Shown piece after piece: positions 22,760-31,900 of a stretch of 64,000 nucleotides of DNA (positions within the stretch are counted from its first letter, which is position 1; every line of letters begins with the position of its first letter). The stretch lies in contig JALOBX010000001.1 in assembly GCA_023228065.1 (NCBI GenBank), positions 310,001 to 374,000 on the forward strand, given 5' to 3'. The translations under genes were made by a program, and so were the position numbers. The DNA is from Candidatus Pacearchaeota archaeon. Its GTDB lineage: Archaea > Nanoarchaeota > Nanoarchaeia > Pacearchaeales > GW2011-AR1. The notes beneath the pieces were generated by a model that saw only the letters and a list, made by a program, of their open reading frames with translations, was not told the origin of the DNA and searched no databases.

Positions 22760-23179
22760 TTATTCATTTGCTAAATCATCTAATTTTAAAAGAACCATTT
22801 CAAAACTTTTTCCTTTTCCTTCTTTTCTTTGTCCTTTAACAATTTTTTCAACCTGGCTTCTGTTCGCTAATCGGATATTTTTTCCAAAATTTCTATGTTC
22901 ATAAAAAGCAATTCCTAAATCAAATTTTGTTCCCTGACTTTTTTCTGTCCAATAGACATGAGCTTCTTTAGAATTCCATATTGCTTTGCAATTATCAGAA
23001 CAGATTTGATAACCCCCAGAAGAATCAACCTGTTCTGTATCTGTTGCAGGATAATAAACTTTTTTCCCCTCGTTCCTTAAACTTTTAAGATACTTATTGA
23101 TAAATCTTAAGTCTTTTTTATCTGCTTCCCGAACAGTGCATATCAAAAATGCATCATATAGGAAATCACTCTTTTTCAT
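22760..23179 (-). CDS. Nucleoside 2-deoxyribosyltransferase-like protein
   Basis: 139 aa with a flavodoxin-like layout: YDAFLICTVREADKKDL (first strand and loop), GKKVYYPATDTEQV, a buried CKAIWNSKEAHVYWTEKSQGTKFDLGIAFYEH and then NIRLANR. The KFDLGIAFY motif resembles the catalytic region of nucleoside deoxyribosyltransferases and related proteins. A nucleotide-salvage or NAD-type role is possible. Confidence is moderate because the family is divergent. Confidence 0.55.
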   Translation of the reverse strand: MKKSDFLYDAFLICTVREADKKDLRFINKYLKSLRNEGKKVYYPATDTEQVDSSGGYQICSDNCKAIWNSKEAHVYWTEKSQGTKFDLGIAFYEHRNFGKNIRLANRSQVEKIVKGQRKEGKGKSFEMVLLKLDDLANE

Positions 23180-23232
23180 AACCTAACAATTATTTTTCTC
23201 TTTAAAAGGATTTATTTCTTTAGAAATATATT

Positions 23233-23484
23233 TTATTCTTTTAACGGAAGTTTGCGATAAAGTTTTTTTAATTTTTCTTTATCTAGATTAGTCAATTCAT
23301 AAAGATTATCTACAATATATTTAGTTCCAAATTCTTTGTTGATTATTTTAATAACTTCGTTATAAGCTCCTATTGTTGCTATATCATTGTGGATATGATG
23401 AATGGATTTTGTTGTATTAAAATTAAGAAGAATCTTATATTGACATTCCCTTACAACATTATCTAAGGCTTTTTTATAATTCAT
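23233..23484 (-). CDS. Small helical hypothetical protein
   Basis: 83 aa, mainly helical (MNYKKALDNVVRECQYK, YNEVIKIINKEFGTKY, DKEKLKKLYRKLPLKE). His-rich segment SIHHIHND at about 27-34 could bind metal. No family recognised. Confidence 0.45.
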   Translation of the reverse strand: MNYKKALDNVVRECQYKILLNFNTTKSIHHIHNDIATIGAYNEVIKIINKEFGTKYIVDNLYELTNLDKEKLKKLYRKLPLKE

Positions 23485-23541
23485 ATAACTGAAATTATAA
23501 GGAGGTTTAAAAGAATTTGTTCTTTTAGGGGAAATAATTAA

Positions 23542-23814
23542 TTATCTTCTTCGCTTTTTTGCTGTCTTATGTCTCGGTGCTTTTCTCTGACAACATTTTA
23601 TTTTAGAGAATAGGAAAATATAAAGAATTTCTAAAATACCAACTGTATTTACTAAGAATAATAATACAAACCAAAAAGGAGAACCTTTTCTCGCTGATTT
23701 CCATAATGCTAAAAGTTTCCATATTGCGGACCAAATTAGAATAAGAACAAAAACCCAGACAAATCCTCCAGGAATCCCCATCTGTTCCAAAACCAATCTC
23801 AATTCATCACCCAT
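23542..23814 (-). CDS. Small membrane protein, DUF5652-like
   Basis: 90 aa with two transmembrane segments (about 17-37 and 45-67). The loop between them (WKSARKGSPFWFVLLFLVNTVGILEILYIF) matches the pattern of the phospholipase-D N-terminal/DUF5652 small membrane proteins common in archaea and small-genome bacteria. The cytoplasmic tail is very basic (KTAKKRRR). Confidence 0.65.
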   Translation of the reverse strand: MGDELRLVLEQMGIPGGFVWVFVLILIWSAIWKLLALWKSARKGSPFWFVLLFLVNTVGILEILYIFLFSKIKCCQRKAPRHKTAKKRRR

Positions 23815-23960
23815 AATTAGTTTAATATTTTCTTATTTATAAATCTTCATAATTTTCTTGTATACCTGTGTCATTATGTTTTGGTAGAAATAAATGTTTA
23901 AATAGTCTTTATTCTCTAGTTTTTTACTTATACAAGAGGTGGTAATAAAGATTATGGAAG

Positions 23961-23978
23961 ATACTATATCTTGTATAA
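23961..23978 (+). promoter_or_regulatory. Candidate NrdR box
   Basis: atactatatcttgtataa, ending 9 nt before the nrdR ATG, resembles the NrdR-box core (ctatat..tgt). Part of it, cttgtataa (23970-23978), is repeated in inverted form as ttatacaag at 23928-23936. A TATA-like gtttaaatag lies at 23896-23905. Autoregulation of the operon is inferred. Confidence 0.4.
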
Positions 23979-23987
23979 TTAATTTAC

Positions 23988-24425
23988 ATGAATTGCCCAT
24001 ATTGTTTCCATAAAGAATCAAAAGTTACTGACAAAAGAGAATCGCCTGAAGGAGTAAGAAGAAGACGGGAATGCCTCAAATGCAAAAAAAGATTTACCAC
24101 ATATGAAAAAATTTCAATAGAAGATTTGTATGTGATAAAAAAAGATAGCAGAAGAGAAAAATTCAGCAGAGAAAAATTAGAAAATGGAATATACAAAGCA
24201 TTTGAGAAGCGTCCAATTGCTAAAGAAAAAATAAATGGACTAATAAATGAAATTGAAGAGCAGATAAGAAAAAAAGGAAAAAAAGAAATCAAAACAATTG
24301 AAATAGGAGAACTTGTGATGAAAAAAATAAAAAAAATAGATAATGTTGCATACATAAGATTTGCATCTGTATATAGAGATTTTCAAGACATAAATGATTT
24401 TAAACAGGAAATAAAGAATTTATAA
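23988..24425 (+). CDS. nrdR: Ribonucleotide reductase repressor NrdR
   Basis: Transcriptional repressor that senses dATP/ATP. N-terminal zinc ribbon C3-x2-C6 and C31-x2-C34 (MNCPYCFHKES, RECLKCKKRF), with DKRESPEGVRRRREC between, then an ATP-cone domain (IKKDSRREKFSREKLENGIYKAF). 145 aa is the normal NrdR size. It sits 8 nt before nrdD, so it controls its own operon. NrdR is mainly bacterial, so transfer is possible. Confidence 0.93.
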   Translation: MNCPYCFHKESKVTDKRESPEGVRRRRECLKCKKRFTTYEKISIEDLYVIKKDSRREKFSREKLENGIYKAFEKRPIAKEKINGLINEIEEQIRKKGKKEIKTIEIGELVMKKIKKIDNVAYIRFASVYRDFQDINDFKQEIKNL

Positions 24426-24433
24426 TAAAAAAG

Positions 24434-26680
24434 ATGATAGAAAAAATAGTAAAGAGGAACGGCAAGATAGATGATTTTAATCAAGAAAAGATTACTACTG
24501 CAATCTGGAAAGCGGTGCAATCTGTTGGCGGAGAAGATAAGGAAAAAACAAAATATATTTCTGATTTGGTTGTAAAAAAAATTGAAAAAGATATTCATGG
24601 AAGATACCCTCTTGTAGAAGAAGTGCAGGATATGGTTGAAAAGATTTTGATAGAAGAAGGACATGCAAAAACTGCAAAAGCATTTATCCTTTACAGACAA
24701 AGCCATGAAGAAATAAGAAAAGTCAAAGGATTGTTTGACACAATAGAGGTTGTTGAAAAATATCTTGAAGGCAAAGACCCTGCTATAAAAGAAAATTCCA
24801 ATATGGACTACTCTCTTCAAGGATTGAACAATTTTATTTCAAATCATTTAGTCCCCCCGTATTGGCTAAGAAAAATTTATCCTGAAAAAATAAGAAAGAC
24901 ACATGAAAATGGGGATATTCACATACATGATTTGGGAACTCTTGGTGCATATTGCGTCGGATGGGATTTGGAAGACTTGCTTGTAACAGGAATAAAAGGA
25001 GTTCCGGGAAAAGTTGAAGCAGGGCCTGCAAAACATTTGAGAAGTGCTTTGGGGCAAATAGTTAATTTCTTTTATACACTCCAGGGAGAGAGTGCAGGCG
25101 CCCAGGCATTTTCCAATTTTGATACGTTCCTTGCTCCGTTAATAAGAAAAGATAATCTTAGTTATGCAGATGTAAAACAATGCATGCAAGAATTTTTATT
25201 TAATGTAAATGTTCCTACAAGAGTCGGATTTCAAACTCCTTTTACAAATATAACTATGGATCTTAAAGTTCCCGAATATTTGAAGGATAAAAAAGTTATA
25301 ATAGGAACCAACAAAGAAGGAATAGAAAAAAAACTTATGGAAGAAAAGAAAATAAGACAGGAAAAATACGGAAAAGTTTTTGGGGATATATCTTTTCATT
25401 TTTCAAAGAAAAAGAAAGAACTGAAAAAGCTGGAAAAATTATCCGAAGCCAATTATGGAGACTTTCAAAAAGAGATGAATATTATAAACAAGGCTTTTGC
25501 AGAGTCTATGCTTGAAGGAGATGCTGCAGGCAGGTTATTTACATTCCCTATTCCCACATATAATGTAACAAAAGATTTTGATTGGGATAACACTGATTAT
25601 AATCTGATTTGGGAGATGACTGCTAAATACGGCATCCCATATTTCTCAAATTTTGTCAATTCAGACATGAATCCTGAAGATGCAAGAAGTATGTGCTGTC
25701 GTTTGAGGTTAGATCAGACAGAATTGAAAAGAAGGGGTGGAGGATTATTCGGCGCGAATCCCCAGACAGGCTCTATAGGAGTTGTTACAATAAATCTTCC
25801 AAGAATAGGATACACCTGCAAGGATGAGACATCTTTCTTTAAACGACTGGAAGAGCTTATGAATATCAGCAAAGATAGTCTGGAAATCAAAAGAAAAGTT
25901 GTTGAAAATCTTACAGACAAAGGACTTTATCCTTACTCAAAATTTTATTTAAGAAATGTCAAAAAAAGATTTGATAAATATTGGGAAAATCATTTTTCTA
26001 CAATAGGACTTCTTGGGATGAATGAAGCAATTATGAATTTTATGCCTAATGAAGATATTACCACAGAAAAAGGAAAAGAATTTGCAGTGAAAGTTCTTGA
26101 TTTTATGAGAAGCAAACTTGAAGTTTATCAAGAAGAAACAGGAAAAATATACAATCTTGAAGCAACTCCAGGAGAAGGTACAACATACAGATTTGCAAGC
26201 ATGGATAAAAAAAGATTTCCTAAAATTATAACTGCAAATGAAAATGCAGTCCAGAAAGGAGCAGCTCCATACTATACAAATTCTACACAGATTCCGGTAG
26301 ATTACACTGATAATATTTTTGAAGCATTAAATTTACAAGATGAATTGCAGACAAAATATACGGGAGGAACTGTATTCCATACTTTTGTCGGGGAAAAATT
26401 GCAGAGTGAAGATGTAAAAAATCTCGTCAAGAAAATATCTGCAAATTTCAAACTGCCTTATTTTACAATAACACCTACATTTTCAATATGTCAAGACCAT
26501 GGATATCTCCCAGGAGACCATGAATATTGCCCAAATTGCAAGGCAGAAGGGAAAGATATAGAACCGGAAAGATATTCAAGAATTGTAGGATACCTAAGGC
26601 CAAAAAAACAATGGAATATTGGAAAACAGTCGGAATGGGATGAAAGAAAAATGTTTGATATAAAAAAAGATGGGATATAA
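24434..26680 (+). CDS. nrdD: Anaerobic ribonucleoside-triphosphate reductase
   Basis: Class III, oxygen-sensitive glycyl-radical enzyme making dNTPs. An ATP-cone covers residues 1-90 (IVKRNGKIDDFNQEKIT). The catalytic barrel follows, with NGDIHIHDLG and CCRLRLDQTELKRRGGGLFG. Near the C-terminus are the zinc-type segment SICQDHGYLPGDHEYCPNC and the radical loop RIVGYLRP. 748 aa is full length. The next gene begins inside its last codons (11-nt overlap). Confidence 0.96.
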   Translation: MIEKIVKRNGKIDDFNQEKITTAIWKAVQSVGGEDKEKTKYISDLVVKKIEKDIHGRYPLVEEVQDMVEKILIEEGHAKTAKAFILYRQSHEEIRKVKGLFDTIEVVEKYLEGKDPAIKENSNMDYSLQGLNNFISNHLVPPYWLRKIYPEKIRKTHENGDIHIHDLGTLGAYCVGWDLEDLLVTGIKGVPGKVEAGPAKHLRSALGQIVNFFYTLQGESAGAQAFSNFDTFLAPLIRKDNLSYADVKQCMQEFLFNVNVPTRVGFQTPFTNITMDLKVPEYLKDKKVIIGTNKEGIEKKLMEEKKIRQEKYGKVFGDISFHFSKKKKELKKLEKLSEANYGDFQKEMNIINKAFAESMLEGDAAGRLFTFPIPTYNVTKDFDWDNTDYNLIWEMTAKYGIPYFSNFVNSDMNPEDARSMCCRLRLDQTELKRRGGGLFGANPQTGSIGVVTINLPRIGYTCKDETSFFKRLEELMNISKDSLEIKRKVVENLTDKGLYPYSKFYLRNVKKRFDKYWENHFSTIGLLGMNEAIMNFMPNEDITTEKGKEFAVKVLDFMRSKLEVYQEETGKIYNLEATPGEGTTYRFASMDKKRFPKIITANENAVQKGAAPYYTNSTQIPVDYTDNIFEALNLQDELQTKYTGGTVFHTFVGEKLQSEDVKNLVKKISANFKLPYFTITPTFSICQDHGYLPGDHEYCPNCKAEGKDIEPERYSRIVGYLRPKKQWNIGKQSEWDERKMFDIKKDGI

Positions 26681-26924
26681 AATATTTACACTAGCAGGAT
26701 GTGAAAAATGTGAAGAAGTGAAAGGTTATCTTAAAAAGAAAAATTTTGAATATGAAGAAATCAATGCGGGATTTGGAGAGGGGCTAAGCAAACTTCGTGA
26801 ATTTTACAAAGAAAACAGAGATAAAATTAAGAGAGAAAAAGATGGGACAATTTCTTTTCCAATATTAGTCTATAATGAAAAAATATTTCAGGGGCTGGAA
26901 GGAATATTAAATGGAAATATTTGA
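26670..26924 (+). CDS. Glutaredoxin-like protein in nrd operon
   Basis: 84 aa with a thioredoxin-fold start: YKIFTLAGCEKCEEVKGYLKKK (C11, C14) and the cis-Pro region ISFPILVYNEKIFQG. It overlaps nrdD by 11 nt and nrdG by 14 nt. Class III reductases use formate or thioredoxin-type reductants, so this may be the dedicated electron donor. That is inference from position. Confidence 0.8.
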   Translation: MGYKIFTLAGCEKCEEVKGYLKKKNFEYEEINAGFGEGLSKLREFYKENRDKIKREKDGTISFPILVYNEKIFQGLEGILNGNI

Positions 26925-27657
26925 TTGGAAAAAAGAATCATTTATTGATTATCCTGGAAAAATTTCTACAATAATATTTACTGCTGGGTGCAATTATAAT
27001 TGCGGATATTGTCACAATCCAGAATTAAAAAATTTGGGGGGGCATATTCCCGAAGAAAAAATTTTTAATTATCTTGATTCAAGAAAAGGCTGGATTAATG
27101 CAGTGGTAATTTCCGGGGGAGAGCCGACTATTCAGTTTAGCATTCAGGAATTTATTAGAAAAATAAAAATAAGAGGGCTTGCAGTTAAACTAGATACAAA
27201 TGGAAATTATTCTTCAATTCTTGATAAGTTTTTAGAAGAAAATGTTATTGATTATGTTGCAATGGATGTTAAAGGGCCAATTTCCCTTTACCCAAAGATT
27301 ATTGGAAGAGATTTTATCGATGAAAGAGATAATATTGGAAAAGGACTTGTTGCTGTTTCAAAATTTCCGGATTATGAATTTAGAACAACAATTATTCCAA
27401 TTTATGATAATGAAAAGATTAGATGGATGACTCCAAGAGAGATAGGACAAACTGCGAAGTTAATTTCTAATTGGACAGAAGGAGCTGAAAACATAAAATA
27501 TTTTCTTCAACCCTTTAGGGCGATTGAAAAAAAAGAGGGAGATAATAAATTTATGAAAAAAAATCTTCCAAAAGAATTTTGGATTACCCCAAAAGATTTA
27601 CTTGAAGAAGGAAAAAAAGAGGCACAAAAATTTTTACCAAATACAAAAATAAGATAA
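26911..27657 (+). CDS. nrdG: Class III RNR activating enzyme
   Basis: Radical SAM enzyme that generates the glycyl radical on NrdD. The cluster motif is CNYNCGYC (C27, C31, C34). GGEPT follows (VISGGEPTIQF), and LAVKLDTNGN and VAMDVKGP match activating enzymes of the NrdG/PflA group. 248 aa resembles the longer archaeal form. Third member of the overlapping nrdD-grx-nrdG set. Confidence 0.92.
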   Translation: MEIFDWKKESFIDYPGKISTIIFTAGCNYNCGYCHNPELKNLGGHIPEEKIFNYLDSRKGWINAVVISGGEPTIQFSIQEFIRKIKIRGLAVKLDTNGNYSSILDKFLEENVIDYVAMDVKGPISLYPKIIGRDFIDERDNIGKGLVAVSKFPDYEFRTTIIPIYDNEKIRWMTPREIGQTAKLISNWTEGAENIKYFLQPFRAIEKKEGDNKFMKKNLPKEFWITPKDLLEEGKKEAQKFLPNTKIR

Positions 27658-27702
27658 TCTTTCTTTCATAACTTTTATAAACAAATATAATTCCCTATTA
27701 AG

Positions 27703-28029
27703 ATGACAAATAAAGATAATGTTTCGGAACTAACTGAAAAAAATTTTGGAGAATTTACAAAAAAAGGACTGGTTTTTGTTGACTTCTTTGCTGAATGGTG
27801 TATGCCGTGTGTTATGATGGCTCCTATTGTTGAGGAAGTCTGTGAGAAATTTGAGGGGGAAATAAAATTTGGAAAAGTTAATGTTGGAGATAATGAAACA
27901 CTAGCAAGAAAATTCAATGTGAGTTCAATTCCTTGTTTCATTTTATTCAAGGACGGAAAAGTTATCGAGCAGTTTGTCGGTGCTATGCAAAACGATGAAC
28001 TTGAAGAAAAACTAAAAAAATTTGTTTGA
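27703..28029 (+). CDS. trxA: Thioredoxin
   Basis: 108 aa thioredoxin fold with active site WCMPC (C33, C36), FVDFFAEWC before it and the cis-Pro in SSIPCFILFKDG. A third Cys precedes the phenylalanine in IPCFI. Own TATA-like element (acttttataaac) lies 25-30 nt before the ATG. Probably serves NrdD or general disulfide reduction. Confidence 0.94.
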   Translation: MTNKDNVSELTEKNFGEFTKKGLVFVDFFAEWCMPCVMMAPIVEEVCEKFEGEIKFGKVNVGDNETLARKFNVSSIPCFILFKDGKVIEQFVGAMQNDELEEKLKKFV

Positions 28030-28071
28030 TTTGAACAAAGTTCAAATGCAATTCGTCTAAGTGTAGCCGAA

Positions 28072-28119
28072 TTGATGGATGCTGAAGAATTGGAAAATAG
28101 GTTGAAGAAATACTTTTGA
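28072..28119 (+). pseudogene. Remnant of a thioredoxin C-terminus
   Basis: The 16-codon stretch ELMDAEELENRLKKYF plus TGA closely resembles the end of the thioredoxin gene just upstream (MQNDELEEKLKKFV). It has no start and no active site. It is best read as the residue of a second thioredoxin gene. Two short perfect hairpins precede it: ttgaac/gttcaa (28031-28045) and caattcg/cgaattg (28049-28074). Confidence 0.5.
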
Positions 28120-28159
28120 TAACAATAATTCTTAAAAAGGATAAAGAATCTTTTAGATT

Positions 28160-28420
28160 ATGAAAGAATTAATTAAATTGGTGAAAAAAAATTCAAACGA
28201 AAATAATCTATCAATATTTTTAGTGCCTCGTGGAAAGTATCTTAAGGATATTAAAGATAATGAATATTTAGATCCTTATAACAAAGAAGCAAAGAAATCT
28301 TATGATTCTGTTATAGATTCTATAAAAGATACTTGCAAAAAAGAAGGACATATAATTTATATGACAAATGAAGAATTTGAAGAATACCAAGACCTAATTG
28401 AAGGTTATGACTGCAAATAA
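28160..28420 (+). CDS. Hypothetical protein
   Basis: 86 aa, charged; MKELIKLVKKNSNENNLSIF then LVPRGKYLKDI and YMTNEEFEEYQDLIEG. No family recognised. A TATA-like ttcttaaaaagg lies 25-30 nt upstream. It ends 19 nt before the tRNA-Lys gene on the opposite strand. Confidence 0.45.
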   Translation: MKELIKLVKKNSNENNLSIFLVPRGKYLKDIKDNEYLDPYNKEAKKSYDSVIDSIKDTCKKEGHIIYMTNEEFEEYQDLIEGYDCK

Positions 28421-28438
28421 TTCTTAAAAAATGAAAAA

Positions 28439-28513
28439 TGGCCCCGAAGGGATTTGAACCCTCGACACCTGGATTAAAAGTCCAGTGCTCTAACCAGGCT
28501 GAGCTACGGAGCC
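28439..28513 (-). tRNA. tRNA-Lys (TTT)
   Basis: Reverse-strand cloverleaf: acceptor GGCTCCG/CGGGGCC (one G-U), A73, D stem GCTC/GAGC, anticodon stem CTGGA/TCCAG with loop CTTTTAA (anticodon TTT), T arm GAGGGTTCAAATCCCTT. No intron. TATA-like tttttaaatg lies about 25 nt upstream on the minus strand. Confidence 0.95.
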
Positions 28514-28623
28514 TTATTAATATCTAGAAAAAGTCATTTAAAAAAGCTTTGTAAAATATTTTTATTATCCTAACCATATCCCTTTAATATAAAATTTGAT
28601 GAATTTTGACCTGTTTACTCCAG

Positions 28624-28649
28624 AAAAATGTTTGAACCCAAACATTTTT
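28624..28649. other. Strong inverted repeat upstream of rpoH
   Basis: aaaaatgttt (28624-28633) and aaacattttt (28640-28649) pair perfectly; with g28634-c28639 this gives 11 pairs around the loop aacc. It lies 92 nt before rpoH, ahead of the likely TATA box (attattataaac near 28711). It could be a terminator or an operator. The rest of the 227-nt gap shows nothing else clear. Confidence 0.4.
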
Positions 28650-28740
28650 AAACTAATTTTTGCTGTTTTTTATTATTACAAAGTTGTTAAAGTTTAGGCT
28701 TGCCTTTGACAATTATTATAAACCCCTAATATCCTAAAAA

Positions 28741-28935
28741 ATGCATATTCTTCAACCAAAACACATAAAACTCAACGAAAAAGAATCCGAAGAATTATTG
28801 GAAAAGTTAAATGTTTCTAAAGCTCAAATACCAAAAATACTCTCGACAGATGCTGCTTTACCAGAAGGATGTATTGTTGGTGATATAATTAAAATTGAAA
28901 GAAAATCCGGAGTATATTATAGGGTTGTTGTATAA
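28741..28935 (+). CDS. rpoH: RNA polymerase subunit Rpo5 (H)
   Basis: 64-aa C-terminal domain homologue of eukaryotic RPB5. Starts MHILQPKHIKLNEKE and has ISKIxxxDxxL-type sequence (IPKILSTDAALPEGCIVGDIIKIERKSGVYYRVVV). First gene of the rpoH-rpoB-rpoA run, as in most archaea. TATA box near 28711 places the start close to the ATG. Confidence 0.95.
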   Translation: MHILQPKHIKLNEKESEELLEKLNVSKAQIPKILSTDAALPEGCIVGDIIKIERKSGVYYRVVV

Positions 28936-28937
28936 AT

Positions 28938-31900
28938 ATGAAAAAAAATAATCATCTTATCATAAAAAAATATATTGAAGATCATTCTCTAGTTGAATCA
29001 AATCTTATTTCTTTTAATGAATTTATTGATTTCAGAATGCAAGAAATTGTAGATGAGATAAATGATAAAATGGAAAAGGGTGATGAAGAATTTGAAATTA
29101 CTCTTGGAAAAATTAAAATAGAAAAATCAAAAGTAATTGAAGCTGATGGAAGTTCTTCATTGGTTCTGCCTTTTGAAGCAAGACTTAGAAATTTAACTTA
29201 TTCTGCTCCTATAACTCTTGAAATAACAGTAAAAAAAGGAGACCAAGTAGATTCTGAAACAGTTGAAATTGGAAGAATACCAATTATGGTAAAGAGCAAA
29301 GCATGCAATACTTATGGGATGACTGATGAACAATTAATAGAAAATTACAGCGACCCATTAGATCAAGGAGGATATTTTATTATTAATGGAAATGAAAGAG
29401 TAATGATTATGGCAGAAGACCTTGCAGAGAACCAGCCATTTATTGAAACAAACAGCAAGGGAAATTTAACATTAAGATTATTTTCACTTAAGGGAACTTA
29501 CAGAATTCCGATAACAATTTCCGAGAGCAAAGAAGGACTTTTAGAATTATCATTCAGCAGATTCAAAGACCTTCCAGTAGTTGTAATGTTAAAAGCACTT
29601 GGACTTACAAAAGAATCAGATATTGCAAAATATATTGGAAAAGAAACTGATAGTGTTATTGTTAATTTATACGAATTTGTAAATCTTGCAACAAAAGAAG
29701 ATGCTATGATGTATCTTGCTGAGAAAACAGGATTACAGGGGACAAAAAAAGAAATTTTGACAAGAGTTGAACAAAGAATGGATTCTTATCTCCTCCCACA
29801 TATTGGACAAAACAAAGAAGATAGAATAAACAAGGCAATAACAATATGCAAATTGATAAAACAATTTTTGATTGCTAAAGAAAATCCAGATTTAAGAACA
29901 GATAAAGACCACTATTCTAACAAAAGAGTAAGGCTTTCAGGAGATTTGCTTGCAAATCTTTTTAGAGTTAATCTTGGAATTTTGATCAGGGATATACAAT
30001 ATTCAATACAAAAATCTTCAAAGAGGAAAAAATTCTTCTCAATAAAAGTAATCGCGAAATCAACATTATTTTCACATAGAATTGAATCTGCAATTGCAAC
30101 AGGAAGCTGGACAGGAGAAAGAAGCGGAGTTACACAGAATATGGATAAGACAAATTATTTTGCAATGATTTCACAGCTACAAAGAGTTTCAAGTATGCTT
30201 CCTTCTGATCAAGAAAACTTCCCGGCAAGAACACTTCATCCTACGCACTTTGGAAGATTCTGCCCTATTGAAACACCAGAAGGAACAGAAATTGGATTGA
30301 GAAAAAATCTTGCACTTTTGAGCAAAATTTCTACAAGAGTAGAATTGGATGAAGAAAAATTCCTTAAGATTCTTGAATCAATTGGAATGGAAAGAAGAGG
30401 AACAGAAGGAGCTGATGTATTTTTCAATGGAAGATTTATTGGAAGTGCAAAAGAACCAAATGATTTTGTAAAAGAAATAAGAGAAAAGAGAAGAGCAGGA
30501 GAATTACCAATACAAATGAGTGTAAGAAATGAAGAAGGATTCCAAATCATTTTAATTTCTACAGAACCTGGAAGAGTTTTGAGGCCATTAATAATTGCAG
30601 ACAATGGAGTTTCAAGATTAAAGAATGAACATTTAGTACAAATGGAACAGGGAGAAATGAAATGGAAAGATTTGTTAGACAAAGGAATTATAGAATATCT
30701 CGACGCTGCTGAAGAAGAAAATACTCTTGTTTCATTATATGAAGGAGAACTTACTCCAGAACATACTCATCTTGAAGTAGATCATATTGACATGCTCGGA
30801 ATTGTAACTAGTTTAGTTCCTTATGGAAATCATGATCAAAGTTCCAGACTTAACAGAGGAAGCAAGACACAAAAGCAGTCATTAGGGTTGTATGCTGCAA
30901 ATTATCTTGTAAGACTTGATACAGATGTTTCTATTCTTCAATATCCACAAAAACCAGTTGTTAGAAGTTTTATGTATGACACACTAGACACATATCCTGC
31001 AGGACAGAATTTAGTTGTTGCAGTAATGACATACGAAGGATATAATATGGAAGATGCTTTAGTGTTAAATAAGGGAAGTGTTGAAAGAGGAGTTGGAAGA
31101 AGTTTCTATTTCCGTCCATATTCTGCATTAGAAATGAATTATGCAGGAGGATTAAAAGATGAAATTGCTATTCCTGAAAAAGATGCTTCCGGATATAAGA
31201 CAGAAGCAAGTTACAGATATTTAGAAGATGATGGTATAGTCTATCCTGAAGCAGATGTAAATGAAGGAGAAGTAATGATTGGTAAGATGTCTCCTCCAAA
31301 ATTCTTGTCTGAAGCAAGAGAAATTTCTATTAGAACAAAAAAAGAATCAAGCGTTATGATGAGACAAGAAGAAAAAGGAACTGTTGATGGAGTATTTATT
31401 ACAGAAGATTCTGAAGGAAATAAAATTGTTCAGATAAGAACAAGAGACCAAAGAATTCCAGAGCTTGGAGATAAGTTTGCAACTTCTCACGGACAGAAAG
31501 GAGTTATTGGTATGATTGTTCCTGAAGAGGATATTCCTTTTACTGCAAGAGGAGTCAGACCAGATGTAATGTTTAACCCACATGGACTTCCAAGCAGAAT
31601 GACTGTTGGTTATTTGATGGAATTGCTTGCAGGAAAAGTTGGAAGCTTAAGCGGGGAGACAGTTGATGCAACATCTTTCTCAGGAGTTGGAAAGAAAGAA
31701 TTAGAAGAACAATTAACAACTTTAGGATTTAGATATGATGGAAAAGAAACTTTGTACAATGGAATTACTGGGCAAAGAATGTCTGCAAAAATATTTATTG
31801 GAAATTTATATTATTTGAAATTGAAATACATGGTTGGTAACAAGATGCATGGTAGAGCTTCAGGAAAAGTTGCACTTCTTACAAGACAGCCTATTGAAGG

